Shown one piece after another: positions 52,252 to 61,512 of a stretch of DNA of 64,000 nt. Position numbers and translations under genes: made by a program. The stretch is from contig LNEJ01000004.1 in NCBI GenBank assembly GCA_001464965.1, positions 44,986-108,985 on the forward strand. Direction: 5' to 3'. Numbering within the stretch: position 1 is the first letter of the stretch; each line of letters begins with the position of its first letter. The notes under the pieces were generated by a model. It was not told the origin of the DNA, did not search any database, and saw only the letters and a program-made list of their open reading frames with translations. This DNA comes from Gammaproteobacteria bacterium Ga0074134. Lineage in GTDB: Bacteria; Pseudomonadota; Gammaproteobacteria; Ga0077554; Ga007554.

Positions 52252-52309
52252 GCTGACCGTCAGCATGTTATATCCTCATGATTACTGTACGGTCAGCATG
52301 CTTGTTTTT
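52252..52309 (+). terminator. Alternative-pairing terminator/attenuator before czcC
   Basis: GCTGACCGT (52252-52260) pairs perfectly with ACGGTCAGC (52289-52297), and a T6 run follows at 52304-52309, just 12 bp before the czcC ATG. The same left arm can instead fold locally as GCTGA/TCAGC (52252-52256/52260-52264). Two exclusive folds, one with a T-run, are the layout of an attenuator or riboswitch expression platform. Confidence 0.45.
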
Positions 52310-52321
52310 TAGAAAGTTGGG

Positions 52322-53611
52322 ATGATTATGAATGCTATTGCTTCTGCCACACCGTCGCGCGGCATGTGGTTTTTCTTGCATACATTGACGGGTATCATCG
52401 TTTTCCTGGTCACATTATCTGCAAGCGCAAATCCTGCGCCGCCGCTTACACTCCAGATGATCATGCAGCTTGCCGAACAGAATAATCCCGGATTACAGGC
52501 ATCGCGTGACCAGTTGGACATAGCGCGTGGTGTGCGGCGTACGGCGCAGGCCTATCCAAACCCTGATGTCGAAATTGGCATGGGTCCATCACGCACCCGT
52601 CAATCGCAGGGGCAATCCGGGCAAAACAGGCTCATTGGCTTGTCTCAACCTATTGAATATCCCATCGTGCGCGAAACCCGGATTCGCGGCGCCGAGGCAG
52701 GCATCACCGCGACTGAGGCCGGGTTTCAATCTGCGCGAATCAATTTTCTGGCGCAGATCAAAAACTCTTTCTATGACATCCTGCGCCGCCAGGATGAACT
52801 GCAAGTTGCCCAGGTGAGCTTCGATCTGTTGGGACAAGTGCGAGACCGTGTCAAGCTGCGCGTCAACATCGGCGAATCGCCGCGTTATGAGTTGGTTAGG
52901 GCCGAGGCGGAGTTGCTGGGCGCTGCCAAGAACCTTGAAAGTGCGGCGTTGCGGGTCGATCAGGCCAAGGATGCCCTGCGTAATATGATTGGCCCGGTGC
53001 TGCCGGAGGGTTTCGAAGTGGCAGGTAGCTTGCAGGCAGGCCAACCATTGCCGCCGTTGGACGCACTCCGCCAGGAGATAATGGTGCGCAGCCCTGATGT
53101 TGCCCAAAGCCAGGCGCGTGAGGCGCAAGCTAAGGCGCGCCTGGAGTTGGAGCGGCGTTTGCGTATGCCCCAAGTCACCGTGAAGGGGATAGTCGAGGAA
53201 GACCCTGATCTGCGCAACTGGCGCATCGGCGTATCTCTGCCGTTGCCGTTGTGGAACCGGCGCGAAGGCCAGATCGCCGAGGCGGCCGCATCATTGACGC
53301 AGACCCAATCGCTGCTGGCGCAGCAGCGCCTGACCTTGCTGCGTGAGCTGGAGGCGACCTATTCCAATTATCTTATCGCCAACCAACAGGTGGCTGCCTT
53401 TGAGGGTGGTTTGTTGAAAGAGGCCGAATCCGCGGTCAAGGTAGCTGAGGCGGCGTACCGTTTTGGCGAGCGGGGAATTCTTGATTATCTCGACGCGCTT
53501 CGTGTGTTTCGCTCTGTCCGTCAGGATTTTCTTGCCGCGCGCTTTGAGTTGCAAGCGGCCCTGATCCAAATTGAACGTTTACGCGCCACTGATCTTCCCG
53601 GAGAACAATAA
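52322..53611 (+). CDS. czcC: CzcC-like outer membrane efflux protein
   Basis: A 429-residue TolC-family protein forming the outer membrane channel of an RND heavy-metal pump. A signal peptide ends near Ala-Ser-Ala-Asn; two OEP repeats with paired long coiled-coil helices follow, including SQPIEYP near residue 110 and LPLPLWNRREGQIAEA near residue 305, a CzcC-type signature. ATGs at 52322 and 52328 are both possible. czcB starts on its stop (TAATG). Confidence 0.88.
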   Translation: MIMNAIASATPSRGMWFFLHTLTGIIVFLVTLSASANPAPPLTLQMIMQLAEQNNPGLQASRDQLDIARGVRRTAQAYPNPDVEIGMGPSRTRQSQGQSGQNRLIGLSQPIEYPIVRETRIRGAEAGITATEAGFQSARINFLAQIKNSFYDILRRQDELQVAQVSFDLLGQVRDRVKLRVNIGESPRYELVRAEAELLGAAKNLESAALRVDQAKDALRNMIGPVLPEGFEVAGSLQAGQPLPPLDALRQEIMVRSPDVAQSQAREAQAKARLELERRLRMPQVTVKGIVEEDPDLRNWRIGVSLPLPLWNRREGQIAEAAASLTQTQSLLAQQRLTLLRELEATYSNYLIANQQVAAFEGGLLKEAESAVKVAEAAYRFGERGILDYLDALRVFRSVRQDFLAARFELQAALIQIERLRATDLPGEQ

Positions 53612-54810
53612 TGACTATTGCATTTGCCCTGAAGGGCACAAGTACCCTAAAGTGCACCAGAAAAATCGTACCTTTTGCCGCCATTTCTCTCCTCGTGTTT
53701 GGGCTTGCGGCATGTGATTCCGCCAAAGAGCCTGCTGCTACCCAGCCCGCATCAAATGCGGCGCAGGATCCTAATCTTGTAACAGTAAAAGCCGATCTGC
53801 TGAAACGCCTCAAGATTTTCACCATCGGCAAGGATGAGGTACGCGATACCTTGCGGGTGCCAGGCCGTGTCGAAGTAGATGAACAGCGGGTGGCCCGCAT
53901 CGGTGCGACGGTCACTGGGCGCATTGCCCAGGTGCATGGCATCCTGGGGCAGGACGTGACCCGTGGCGAGGTGTTGGCCAAGGTGAACAGCACTGAGCTG
54001 GCGGAGGCTCAGCTCACTTATCTGAAGGCATTGGCCCAGGTTGAACTTCAAAGCCGGGCGGTGGAGCGCGCCAAACTGTTGTTGAGTGCGGATGTGATTG
54101 GTTCGGCGGAGCTGCAAAAACGCGAGAATGATCTCTTTTCCGCGCAGGTGGAACGGCTTGCCGCTCAGGACCAGTTGCAATTGCTGGGCATGTCGGAAAG
54201 CGCCGTCAAAGAACTCGCCAAACGCCGCGACATCAACTCAATGATGCCAGTCACCGCTACACTGAGTGGTACGGTCATCGAACGCAAGGTTACCCAGGGG
54301 CAGGTGGTGCAACCCGCCGACGCGCTATTCACCGTGGCGGATCTCTCGCATGTCTGGGTCGTCGCCGAAGTGCCCGAGCAGCAGGCGGACCTGGTGAGGG
54401 AGGGTAAGGAAGTCGAGGTGGAAATCCCGGCACTGCAAGATCGGCGTATCACGGGCCGCCTGATTTTCGTGGGTGACACGGTCAACCCTGAGACCCGTAC
54501 TGTAATGGTACGCACGGACGTATCCAATCCGGGCCGCGACATCAAACCCGCCATGTTGGCCAGCATGCTGATTCAGGGGCGGCCTTCAGCGAGGCTCGTG
54601 GTGCCTGCGGCGGCGGTGGTGCGGGAGAGTAACAAGGATTATGTCTTTGTACAGACCGGTGCCACGCAGTTCCGTTTGACTCCCGTCACCCTTGGGGTGG
54701 AGAGCGGCGGGGTGCGCCCCGTCAAATCGGGGTTGAATGAGAAGGATGCCGTAGTGACCGATGGTGCATTTCATCTCAACAACGAACGCAAACGTAAAGA
54801 ACTGGAGTAA
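53611..54810 (+). CDS. czcB: CzcB-like periplasmic adaptor (RND membrane-fusion protein)
   Basis: A 399-residue periplasmic adaptor and probable lipoprotein (Leu-Ala-Ala-Cys lipobox near residue 35). Lipoyl-like, hairpin and beta-barrel segments appear in order (GRVEVDEQRVARIGATVTGRIAQV; WVVAEVPEQQADLV; PAAAVVRESNKDYVFV). It links the CzcA pump to CzcC. It starts within the czcC stop codon. Confidence 0.9.
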   Translation: MTIAFALKGTSTLKCTRKIVPFAAISLLVFGLAACDSAKEPAATQPASNAAQDPNLVTVKADLLKRLKIFTIGKDEVRDTLRVPGRVEVDEQRVARIGATVTGRIAQVHGILGQDVTRGEVLAKVNSTELAEAQLTYLKALAQVELQSRAVERAKLLLSADVIGSAELQKRENDLFSAQVERLAAQDQLQLLGMSESAVKELAKRRDINSMMPVTATLSGTVIERKVTQGQVVQPADALFTVADLSHVWVVAEVPEQQADLVREGKEVEVEIPALQDRRITGRLIFVGDTVNPETRTVMVRTDVSNPGRDIKPAMLASMLIQGRPSARLVVPAAAVVRESNKDYVFVQTGATQFRLTPVTLGVESGGVRPVKSGLNEKDAVVTDGAFHLNNERKRKELE

Positions 54811-54813
54811 TTC

Positions 54814-57800
54814 ATGATTGAAGCCCTGGTTCGCGGCGCGCTCAAGCAGCGCGTCATTATGGTGGTGGTCGCGCTGGCACTGTTCGCGTTTGGCGTCATG
54901 TCGGTGCAAAAACTCTCGGTGGATGCCTTCCCGGATGTGACCAACATCCAGGTTCAGATAGCCAGCGAGGCGCCTGGCCGCTCACCGGAAGAGGTGGAAC
55001 GTTTCGTCACCGTGCCCATTGAAATCTCCATGACGGGTCTGCCCGGACTGACGGAGATGCGTTCCTTGAACAGAAACGGCCTGTCCATCATCACGCTGGT
55101 GTTTACCGATGCGACGGACGTGTATTTTGCCCGGCAATTGGTGATGGAGCGTCTGATCGAGGTGGGCAGCCGTATGCCGGAGGGCGTGGCGCCAGTGCTC
55201 GGCCCGGTCTCGACGGGTCTGGGCGAGGTGTACCAATACACGCTGGAAAGGCCCGATGACGGCAAGCGCCGCCTTACCGTCGAGGAGTTGACGGAGCGTC
55301 GCACCATACAGGACTGGGTGGTGCGGCCCATGTTGCGCGGTGTCTCCGGCATCGCGGAGATCAATTCCCAGGGGGGCTACACCAAGCAGTACCAGGCGCT
55401 GGCCAATCCTGATCGTTTACGTCACTACGGGGTGAGCCTGCAAGAGCTATACACCGCGCTGGCACGCAACAATGCCAACAGTGGCGGCGGCGTGTTGCCG
55501 CATTATGCCAAGCAATACCTGATCCGTGGCGTGGGTCTGATACGCAGTCTTGACGATATCGGCAACATCGTTCTCAAGGAGGTGGAAGGCACGCCGGTAT
55601 ATATCCGCGATGTGGCACAGGTCACGTTTGGCCACGAAGTGCGCCAGGGTGCGATCATCAAGAATGGCGATACCGAATCTGTCGCAGGCATTGTCATGAT
55701 GCTGCGCGGCGGAAATGCCCGCGAGGTGGTGGGCCGCATCAAACTGAAAGTGGCAGAGATCAATCAGAAAAATATCCTGCCCGGTGGCTTGCAGATCGTA
55801 CCTTTTTATGACCGCACCGAGCTGGTTGATTCGGCGCTGACGGGCGTCGTCAAGGTGCTCGCCGAGGGGATTATCCTGGTCGTGATTGTGCTGTTCATCT
55901 TTCTGGGGGATGTCCGTTCCAGTTTGATCGTAGTGGCGACGCTGGTGCTTACGCCGCTTATCACATTCATGACCATGAATCACTATGGCATATCCGCCAA
56001 TCTCATGTCGCTCGGGGGGCTGGCCATCGCCATAGGGCTGATGGTGGATGGTTCCGTGGTGGTGGTGGAGAACGCCTTCCGCCATCTGGGAGAACGCAAG
56101 GACAGTGGCGAAAGCAAATTCCACATCATTCTGGATGCGGCGTCAGAGGTGGGCAAGCCGGTGCTGTTCGGCATAGGCATCATCATCCTGGTGTTTCTGC
56201 CGTTGCTGTCACTACAGGGCATGGAAGGCAAGATGTTCGCGCCGCTGGCTATCACTATCGCCATCGCCCTGACTGTTTCCCTCATTCTCTCTTTCATGCT
56301 TACTCCGGTGCTGTGTTCGTACTGGCTCAAAGGCGGAGCGGAACATGACACATGGCTGGTGGCGGTTATCAAGAAACCTTATCTCAAGCTCTTGGGATGG
56401 GCCGTTGTCAATCAGAAGAAAGTCACTTTTGCCGCGTTTGCTTTGTTCGTTGGAAGCCTGAGCCTCTTTCCGTTCCTTGGCACATCGTTTATCCCGATCA
56501 TGCAGGAAGGTTCGATTACCCCGCAAATTATCCGTGTGCCAAATATTTCATTGGACGAATCAATCCGTATGGAAATGGAGGCGATGAAAACGGTATCTGA
56601 AGTGCCCGGTGTCAAGATGGCGGTATCCAAGCTGGGACGAGGCGAGAGCCCGGCTGACCCTGGCATGCCTAATGAGTCGGATCCCGTCGTCAGTCTCCAG
56701 CCGCGTGACGAATGGCCTGAGGACTGGAAGCAAGAGGATATTGCCAATGCAATCCGCGAAAAGCTCAAAGGACTGCCGGGCATCGAATTGGTGATGAGCC
56801 AACCGATTGCTGCGCGTGTCGACGAAATGGTCTCCGGTGTGCGCTCGCAGGTGGCGATCAAATTGTTCGGCGATGATCTCGCGGCACTCAAGCAAACCGG
56901 CGATGAGATTGCACGTGTGCTGTCAGGCATCCAGGGCGCATCGGACATGCGTGTGGAAAAAGTGAGCGGCCAGGAATATCTCACCGTCAAGATCGACCGT
57001 GCCGCCATCGCCCGCCATGGCATCAATGTCGAAGATGTCAACGACCTCATCGAGACGGCTATCAAGGGCCGTGTCAGCACCGAGGTCTTCGAGGGCGAAC
57101 GCCGCTTCGCCGCAGTGGTGCGCTTCCCGGAAGCCTACCGTGAAAATCCGGAAGCCATCGGTCAGATACTGCTCAAATCACCCAATGGGGCCGTCGTGCC
57201 TTTGAGTGATGTGGCGGAAATCGAATTGCTCGATGGCCCCGCCCAGGTCAGTCGTGATGGGGCCAAACGGCGCATTGTGATCGGCGCCAACGTGCAGGGC
57301 CGCGACCTGGGCGGTTTTGTGGCAGAGGCCCAGGCGAAGATCGCGCAACAGGTCAAACTCCCTGAGGGATATTACCTGGTATGGGGTGGGCAGTTCGAGA
57401 ACATGGAGCGAGCCATGGCGCGCCTTATGGTGATTGTGCCCATCACTATCGCTGCGATTTTCTTTCTGCTCTTCGTGCTGTTTAACTCGGCGCGCTACGC
57501 CGCCCTCATCATTTTGGTGCTGCCGCTGGCCTCAATTGGCGGCATTGTCGGCCTCTTTGTCAGCGGCGAATATCTCTCGGTGCCCGCCGCAGTTGGCTTC
57601 ATCAATCTGTGGGGCATAGCGGTTCTGAACGGTGTGGTGCTGGTGTCGTATATCCGCAGCCTGCGCGAGGAAGGGCTGGATCAGGCCACGGCGATCATTC
57701 AGGGATGTACGCAGCGATTGCGCCCGGTGCTGATGACTGCCTCCGTCGCCATGCTGGCGCTGATCCCCATGTTGTTCGCATCCGGCCCAGGCTCGGAAGT

Positions 57801-57915
57801 ACAACGTCCCTTGGCGGTTGTGGTGATTGGCGGGCTGATTAGTTCCACTCTCTTGACGCTGGTGCTGCTGCCCACGCTGTACCGGTGGTTTGAGGAAAAA
57901 AAAATTGAAGCATAA
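54814..57915 (+). CDS. czcA: CzcA/HME-type RND heavy-metal efflux pump
   Basis: A 1033-residue inner membrane proton-driven pump with about 12 membrane segments and two large periplasmic loops. TM4 contains Gly-Leu-Met-Val-Asp-Gly-Ser-Val-Val-Val-Val-Glu-Asn, the HME-type proton relay region. Exports divalent cations (Co, Zn, Cd or Ni) or, less likely, Cu(I). It begins three bases after the czcB stop and is followed by the PII-like gene. Confidence 0.93.
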   Translation: MIEALVRGALKQRVIMVVVALALFAFGVMSVQKLSVDAFPDVTNIQVQIASEAPGRSPEEVERFVTVPIEISMTGLPGLTEMRSLNRNGLSIITLVFTDATDVYFARQLVMERLIEVGSRMPEGVAPVLGPVSTGLGEVYQYTLERPDDGKRRLTVEELTERRTIQDWVVRPMLRGVSGIAEINSQGGYTKQYQALANPDRLRHYGVSLQELYTALARNNANSGGGVLPHYAKQYLIRGVGLIRSLDDIGNIVLKEVEGTPVYIRDVAQVTFGHEVRQGAIIKNGDTESVAGIVMMLRGGNAREVVGRIKLKVAEINQKNILPGGLQIVPFYDRTELVDSALTGVVKVLAEGIILVVIVLFIFLGDVRSSLIVVATLVLTPLITFMTMNHYGISANLMSLGGLAIAIGLMVDGSVVVVENAFRHLGERKDSGESKFHIILDAASEVGKPVLFGIGIIILVFLPLLSLQGMEGKMFAPLAITIAIALTVSLILSFMLTPVLCSYWLKGGAEHDTWLVAVIKKPYLKLLGWAVVNQKKVTFAAFALFVGSLSLFPFLGTSFIPIMQEGSITPQIIRVPNISLDESIRMEMEAMKTVSEVPGVKMAVSKLGRGESPADPGMPNESDPVVSLQPRDEWPEDWKQEDIANAIREKLKGLPGIELVMSQPIAARVDEMVSGVRSQVAIKLFGDDLAALKQTGDEIARVLSGIQGASDMRVEKVSGQEYLTVKIDRAAIARHGINVEDVNDLIETAIKGRVSTEVFEGERRFAAVVRFPEAYRENPEAIGQILLKSPNGAVVPLSDVAEIELLDGPAQVSRDGAKRRIVIGANVQGRDLGGFVAEAQAKIAQQVKLPEGYYLVWGGQFENMERAMARLMVIVPITIAAIFFLLFVLFNSARYAALIILVLPLASIGGIVGLFVSGEYLSVPAAVGFINLWGIAVLNGVVLVSYIRSLREEGLDQATAIIQGCTQRLRPVLMTASVAMLALIPMLFASGPGSEVQRPLAVVVIGGLISSTLLTLVLLPTLYRWFEEKKIEA

Positions 57916-57929
57916 TTGAGAGTTCCGCA

Positions 57930-58256
57930 ATGAAAGAAATCAAAGCTATCGTACAGCCTTTTAAACTGCCCAAGATTCGCAGTGCTTTGCGCAATGTGAA
58001 GGATTTTCCAGGCATGAGCGTCTGCAAAGTGGAAGGTTGCGGCCCGGCCGTGACTGAAAGTGTTGGCAGCAACATCAAGGCTGATCTTACCGATTTCACT
58101 CCCAAGGTGCGTATCGAAATAGCCGCACCTGATGAGCTGGTGGAGGAGATCGTACGCGCCATCGCAGAGGCCGCATACACTGGGCAGGTAGGTGACGGCC
58201 TGGTTTGGGTGACACCCGTGGAGTACATGATTCGTATTCGGGAGAAGGTTGCCTGA
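57930..58256 (+). CDS. PII-like protein associated with CzcA
   Basis: A 108-residue protein of the PII fold: N-terminal MKEIKAIVQPFKLPKIRSAL and C-terminal VTPVEYMIRIRE are PII-like. The T-loop region between residues 35 and 55 is shortened and lacks the Tyr uridylylated in GlnB. Such PII-like proteins accompany CzcA/CusA pumps in many genomes and probably act as trimeric sensors of metal or nucleotide for the pump. It is the last gene of the czc operon. Confidence 0.85.
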   Translation: MKEIKAIVQPFKLPKIRSALRNVKDFPGMSVCKVEGCGPAVTESVGSNIKADLTDFTPKVRIEIAAPDELVEEIVRAIAEAAYTGQVGDGLVWVTPVEYMIRIREKVA

Positions 58257-58330
58257 CTGTTTAACAGCAACCGTATCGGGGCTTTTGCGGTGTGAATGGG
58301 ATACGGGCCATATCATGGAGGTGTTTTTTT

Positions 58331-59095
58331 ATGTTCAAGGCCATCAAAGTATCCGTCATTTTAACCATCCTGGCGGGCGGAACAGCCGTCGCTGCTGAGC
58401 CGCGTGACAGAGTGCCCAATTTTTCCCTTGAGGTGGAAGCGGGGGCAGCATGGCAATCCCGGAATGATGTACAGATTCCCAACAATGCCAGTGGAACACG
58501 CTTTGCTCTTGATAACCTGACTGGCAGTGGCCCCTATCCCGCCGCTCGCCTGATGCTGAGTTATGCATTCAAGCCGAAGCATGAGCTGCGTTTTCTTTAT
58601 GCGCCATTTTCCATCGATGAAACCGGTGTCCTCGATAAAAACGTCGAGTTTGCAGGAGGTGCTTTCGCGCAGGGTTTGCAGACTCAGGGAAGTTACCGCT
58701 TTGACTCCTACCGCCTGACGTATCGTTATCTCTTTCACGATGGACCTGATTGGCGCTGGAAGGCCGGCATCACCGCCAAGATCCGTGATGCCAAGATCGA
58801 GCTGCGGCAAGGTGGTACCTCTGCATACGACAGCAATGTCGGTTTGGTCCCCCTTGTGAATTTGTACGGTGAGCGAAGCCTCGGGGAACATTGGCGTTTC
58901 ATTTTCGACTTCGACGGGCTGATCGGGCCACAAGGCCGGGCCTTTGATATGGCGGCAAAGCTAGGTTATGACATAACGCCAAATTGGACTGCGACCGCAG
59001 GATACCGTGTTCTTGAAGGTGGTGCCGACAATAAGAGTGTGTACGCCTTTGCCTGGATTAACTATGCCGTTCTGTCTATGATCTATAAATTCTGA
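58331..59095 (+). CDS. Outer-membrane beta-barrel protein
   Basis: A 254-residue exported protein with a signal peptide ending near Ala-Val-Ala-Ala, then repeated alternating aromatic/polar beta strands ending in Tyr-Lys-Phe, the C-terminal Phe typical of outer-membrane barrels. The ATG at 58331 follows GGAGG at 58317-58321. It resembles an 8- to 10-strand barrel of unknown specificity. It may serve the adjacent efflux system. Confidence 0.7.
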   Translation: MFKAIKVSVILTILAGGTAVAAEPRDRVPNFSLEVEAGAAWQSRNDVQIPNNASGTRFALDNLTGSGPYPAARLMLSYAFKPKHELRFLYAPFSIDETGVLDKNVEFAGGAFAQGLQTQGSYRFDSYRLTYRYLFHDGPDWRWKAGITAKIRDAKIELRQGGTSAYDSNVGLVPLVNLYGERSLGEHWRFIFDFDGLIGPQGRAFDMAAKLGYDITPNWTATAGYRVLEGGADNKSVYAFAWINYAVLSMIYKF

Positions 59096-59129
59096 GCTAA
59101 TGGATAGCCCCGTAGCGGCGGGACAGCTT

Positions 59130-60485
59130 TCACCGTATCAGGGTGTACGCAATGCCAAGCGCACCACACGCGGCGATTACCGGAATAACCCCGGCTTTAT
59201 AGCGGAACAACGCGATAAAGGCTGCCACGCCAATCAATAGGGAGACCCACTCAAAGTTTCCGGAAAAGCCTCGCGGCCACAGCACGTGATAGGCGAAAAA
59301 AACCGCCAGATTGAGTATCACCCCCACCACCGCGGCTGTGATGCCGGTGAGTGGCGCGGTGAAGTGCAGGTTGTGCCGCGTTGTCTCGATTGCTGGGGCG
59401 CCAACCAGAATAAACAGGAAGGAGGGCAGGAAGGTAAAGAAGGTGGCCACCACAGCGGCGGCAATACCCGCCAGCGCTAGGTGGCCGGGTCCAAATAATT
59501 GGAGCATCCAGCCACCAACAAAGCCGACAAAAGCCACGATCATGATCAATGGGCCGGGCGTGGTTTCACCCAAAGCCAAACCGTCGATCATCTGCGTGGC
59601 CGTTAGCCACTGATAATGCTCCACTGCGCCTTGGTAGACATAAGGCAGCACCGCATATGCCCCGCCAAATGTCAGCAATGCGGCTTTGGTGAAGAACCAG
59701 CCCATTTGCGTAAGCGTGCCCTGCCAGCCGTAGTTGATCAACAGCAGGGCCATGACACCCGCCCACAATCCAAGGCAAACGAGCAGGTAGCGTACCACGT
59801 GCGGCCAGTGGAGGTGAGTGTGCATGGGGCGCGGCGTGTCGTCATCGATCAGGGCAGGGCCATAATCTTTGTTGGATGCCTTGTGGCCGCTGCTTGCTGC
59901 GAATTTGCCCGGCGCCATGCGCCCCCCTAGATAGCCAGCCAGCGCCGCGCCCGCGACGATGTAGGGGAAGGGAATGCTGAACGCAAGCATGGCGATGAAG
60001 GCGATGCCGGAGATCGCCCATAACACCCCATTTTTCAGCGCCCGCGTGCCGATCCGCCAGGCGGCGAACACCACAATGGCAGTCACGGCCGGTTTGATAC
60101 CATACAGCAGGCCCGCCGCCAGTGGTGTATCACCGAACGCCAGATAGGCCCAGCTCAAGCCGATAAGGATAAACAGGGAGGGCAGTACGAATAGCATGCC
60201 TGCCATGATCCCGCCCCAGGCACCATGCATCAGCCAGCCGATATACGTCGCCAACTGCTGTGCCTCCGGGCCGGGCAGCACCATGGTATAGTTCAGCGCG
60301 TGTAAAAAGCGCCCTTCTGAGATCCATCTGCGGCGCTCCACCAGCTCCTGGTGCATCAGGCTGATTTGCCCGGCAGGTCCGCCGAAACTGATAAACCCAA
60401 GCTTTAGCCAATATAAAAAGGCTGCGCCGAAGGATATGGGGTTGGGAGAAATCTGGCTGGCTGGGGCGCTATTGTCGGGCGGCAT
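59130..60485 (-). CDS. chrA: Chromate transporter ChrA (long-chain type)
   Basis: A 451-residue two-domain transporter with about 10 to 12 hydrophobic segments. The FGGPAGQISLMH motif near residue 33 and GGAYAVLPYVYQG with LGETTPGPL in the second half are ChrA signatures; the ATYIGWLMHG region fits too. Chromate efflux is the family function. The ATG at 60485 was chosen because the sequence before it is non-conserved. It is separated from the czc operon by convergent orientation. Confidence 0.92.
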   Translation of the reverse strand: MPPDNSAPASQISPNPISFGAAFLYWLKLGFISFGGPAGQISLMHQELVERRRWISEGRFLHALNYTMVLPGPEAQQLATYIGWLMHGAWGGIMAGMLFVLPSLFILIGLSWAYLAFGDTPLAAGLLYGIKPAVTAIVVFAAWRIGTRALKNGVLWAISGIAFIAMLAFSIPFPYIVAGAALAGYLGGRMAPGKFAASSGHKASNKDYGPALIDDDTPRPMHTHLHWPHVVRYLLVCLGLWAGVMALLLINYGWQGTLTQMGWFFTKAALLTFGGAYAVLPYVYQGAVEHYQWLTATQMIDGLALGETTPGPLIMIVAFVGFVGGWMLQLFGPGHLALAGIAAAVVATFFTFLPSFLFILVGAPAIETTRHNLHFTAPLTGITAAVVGVILNLAVFFAYHVLWPRGFSGNFEWVSLLIGVAAFIALFRYKAGVIPVIAACGALGIAYTLIR

Positions 60486-60546
60486 AATCTCACTTACAAA
60501 TTTTGTGACGCAGCGCACAGAAATTTATCTGCCGTTGAGGATAATA

Positions 60547-60608
60547 GACTCCAGGGTAACAAGTGACGGTCACCCCCCCCCACCCCCCCCAAGCCGTCAT
60601 TTGGAGTC
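60547..60608. repeat. Nested inverted repeat with poly-C loop
   Basis: GACTCCA/TGGAGTC (60547-60553/60602-60608) encloses TGACGG/CCGTCA (60564-60569/60594-60599), with a loop of nine C, one A and eight C. It is adjacent to the IS3 fragment and could be its degraded left end or a separate hairpin. Long C tracts are also prone to assembly and sequencing error. Confidence 0.55.
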
Positions 60609-60616
60609 CAACTTTA

Positions 60617-60650
60617 GCCCGGGCTGCTCAAAGCGCCTGGGCATTTTTTT
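60617..60650 (+). terminator. Strong intrinsic terminator, plus-strand orientation
   Basis: GCCCGGGC (60617-60624) pairs with GCCTGGGC (60635-60642, one G-U), followed by ATTTTTTT (T-run 60644-60650). No plus-strand gene ends nearby, so it may insulate the IS fragment or be a remnant of a lost gene. Confidence 0.55.
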
Positions 60651-60683
60651 GGCAGGGTTGATCTGGCAAGCCTTTTCCGGATT

Positions 60684-61450
60684 TCACGCGGCATTTCGGT
60701 TTTGTTCTTCATAGCCCGATGGGGTTTGATAACCGATAGTCGAGTGCAGTCTCTGGCGGTTATAAAACACCTCGATGTATTCAAATATTTCCTGCTTGGC
60801 CTCGGCCCGGGTCTGGTAGCGACGATGGTGAACCAGCTCGGTTTTCAGTGTATGAAAGAAGCTTTCGGACGGAGCGTTATCCCAACAATTGCCCTTGCGG
60901 CTCATGCTGCAGATGAAGCCGTTGGCGTTGAGCGTTTCCTGATACAACTCCGAGGCGTATTGGCTACCCTGATCGCTATGCACCAGCAGCCCCTTGCCTG
61001 GTCGGCGTCTCCAGATCGAGATGACCAACGCATCCGTCACCCATTGGGCGTTGATCCTTTCTGACATGGCCCAACCAACCACGGCGCGGGAATAAAGGTC
61101 GATCAGGACGGCCAGGTAGAGCCACCCCTCCTGTGTGGGAATGTAGGTGATGTCGCCCGCATAGACGGTGTTCGGGCGGCCCACTTCGAACTCCCGGTTG
61201 AGCAGGTTGGGGGCGACAGGACGGCTATGGTTGGAGTTTGTCGTGGCTTTGAATTTGCGACGGCCCATGCTCTCCAGCCCTTGCTTCTTCATTAGGCGGC
61301 GTGTGCGGGCGCGGCTGAGCGTTTCTCCCTCTGCGATCAATACCTGTTGAATGCGCCGGGCGCTATAGGTCTTACGGCTGTCAGCATGAATCTCCTTCGC
61401 CCTCTCTCCATGATCGCCGTTCCCGTCAGAGCGAGCATAATAGCACCCCC
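60684..61450 (-). pseudogene. IS3-family transposase (OrfB) fragment, frameshifted
   Basis: The 218-residue intact part has the IS3 DDE core: Asp in AGDITYI, Asp in HSDQGSQYAS and Glu in NAPSESFFHTLK. Further upstream the frame continues (EIHADSRKTYSARRIQQ and CYYARSDGNGD) until a five-G run, where another frame carries a LLDLPSG-like part, so a frameshift is likely. OrfA and the right end are missing; the remnant is cut off about 20-40 bp from cobW. It is inactive. Confidence 0.8.
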
Positions 61451-61512
61451 GAGGGCAAGTCGAGCAGCACTGCGGCCAACAGGAGGCTGATGGTAGAGCG
61501 GGTCATGGACTA

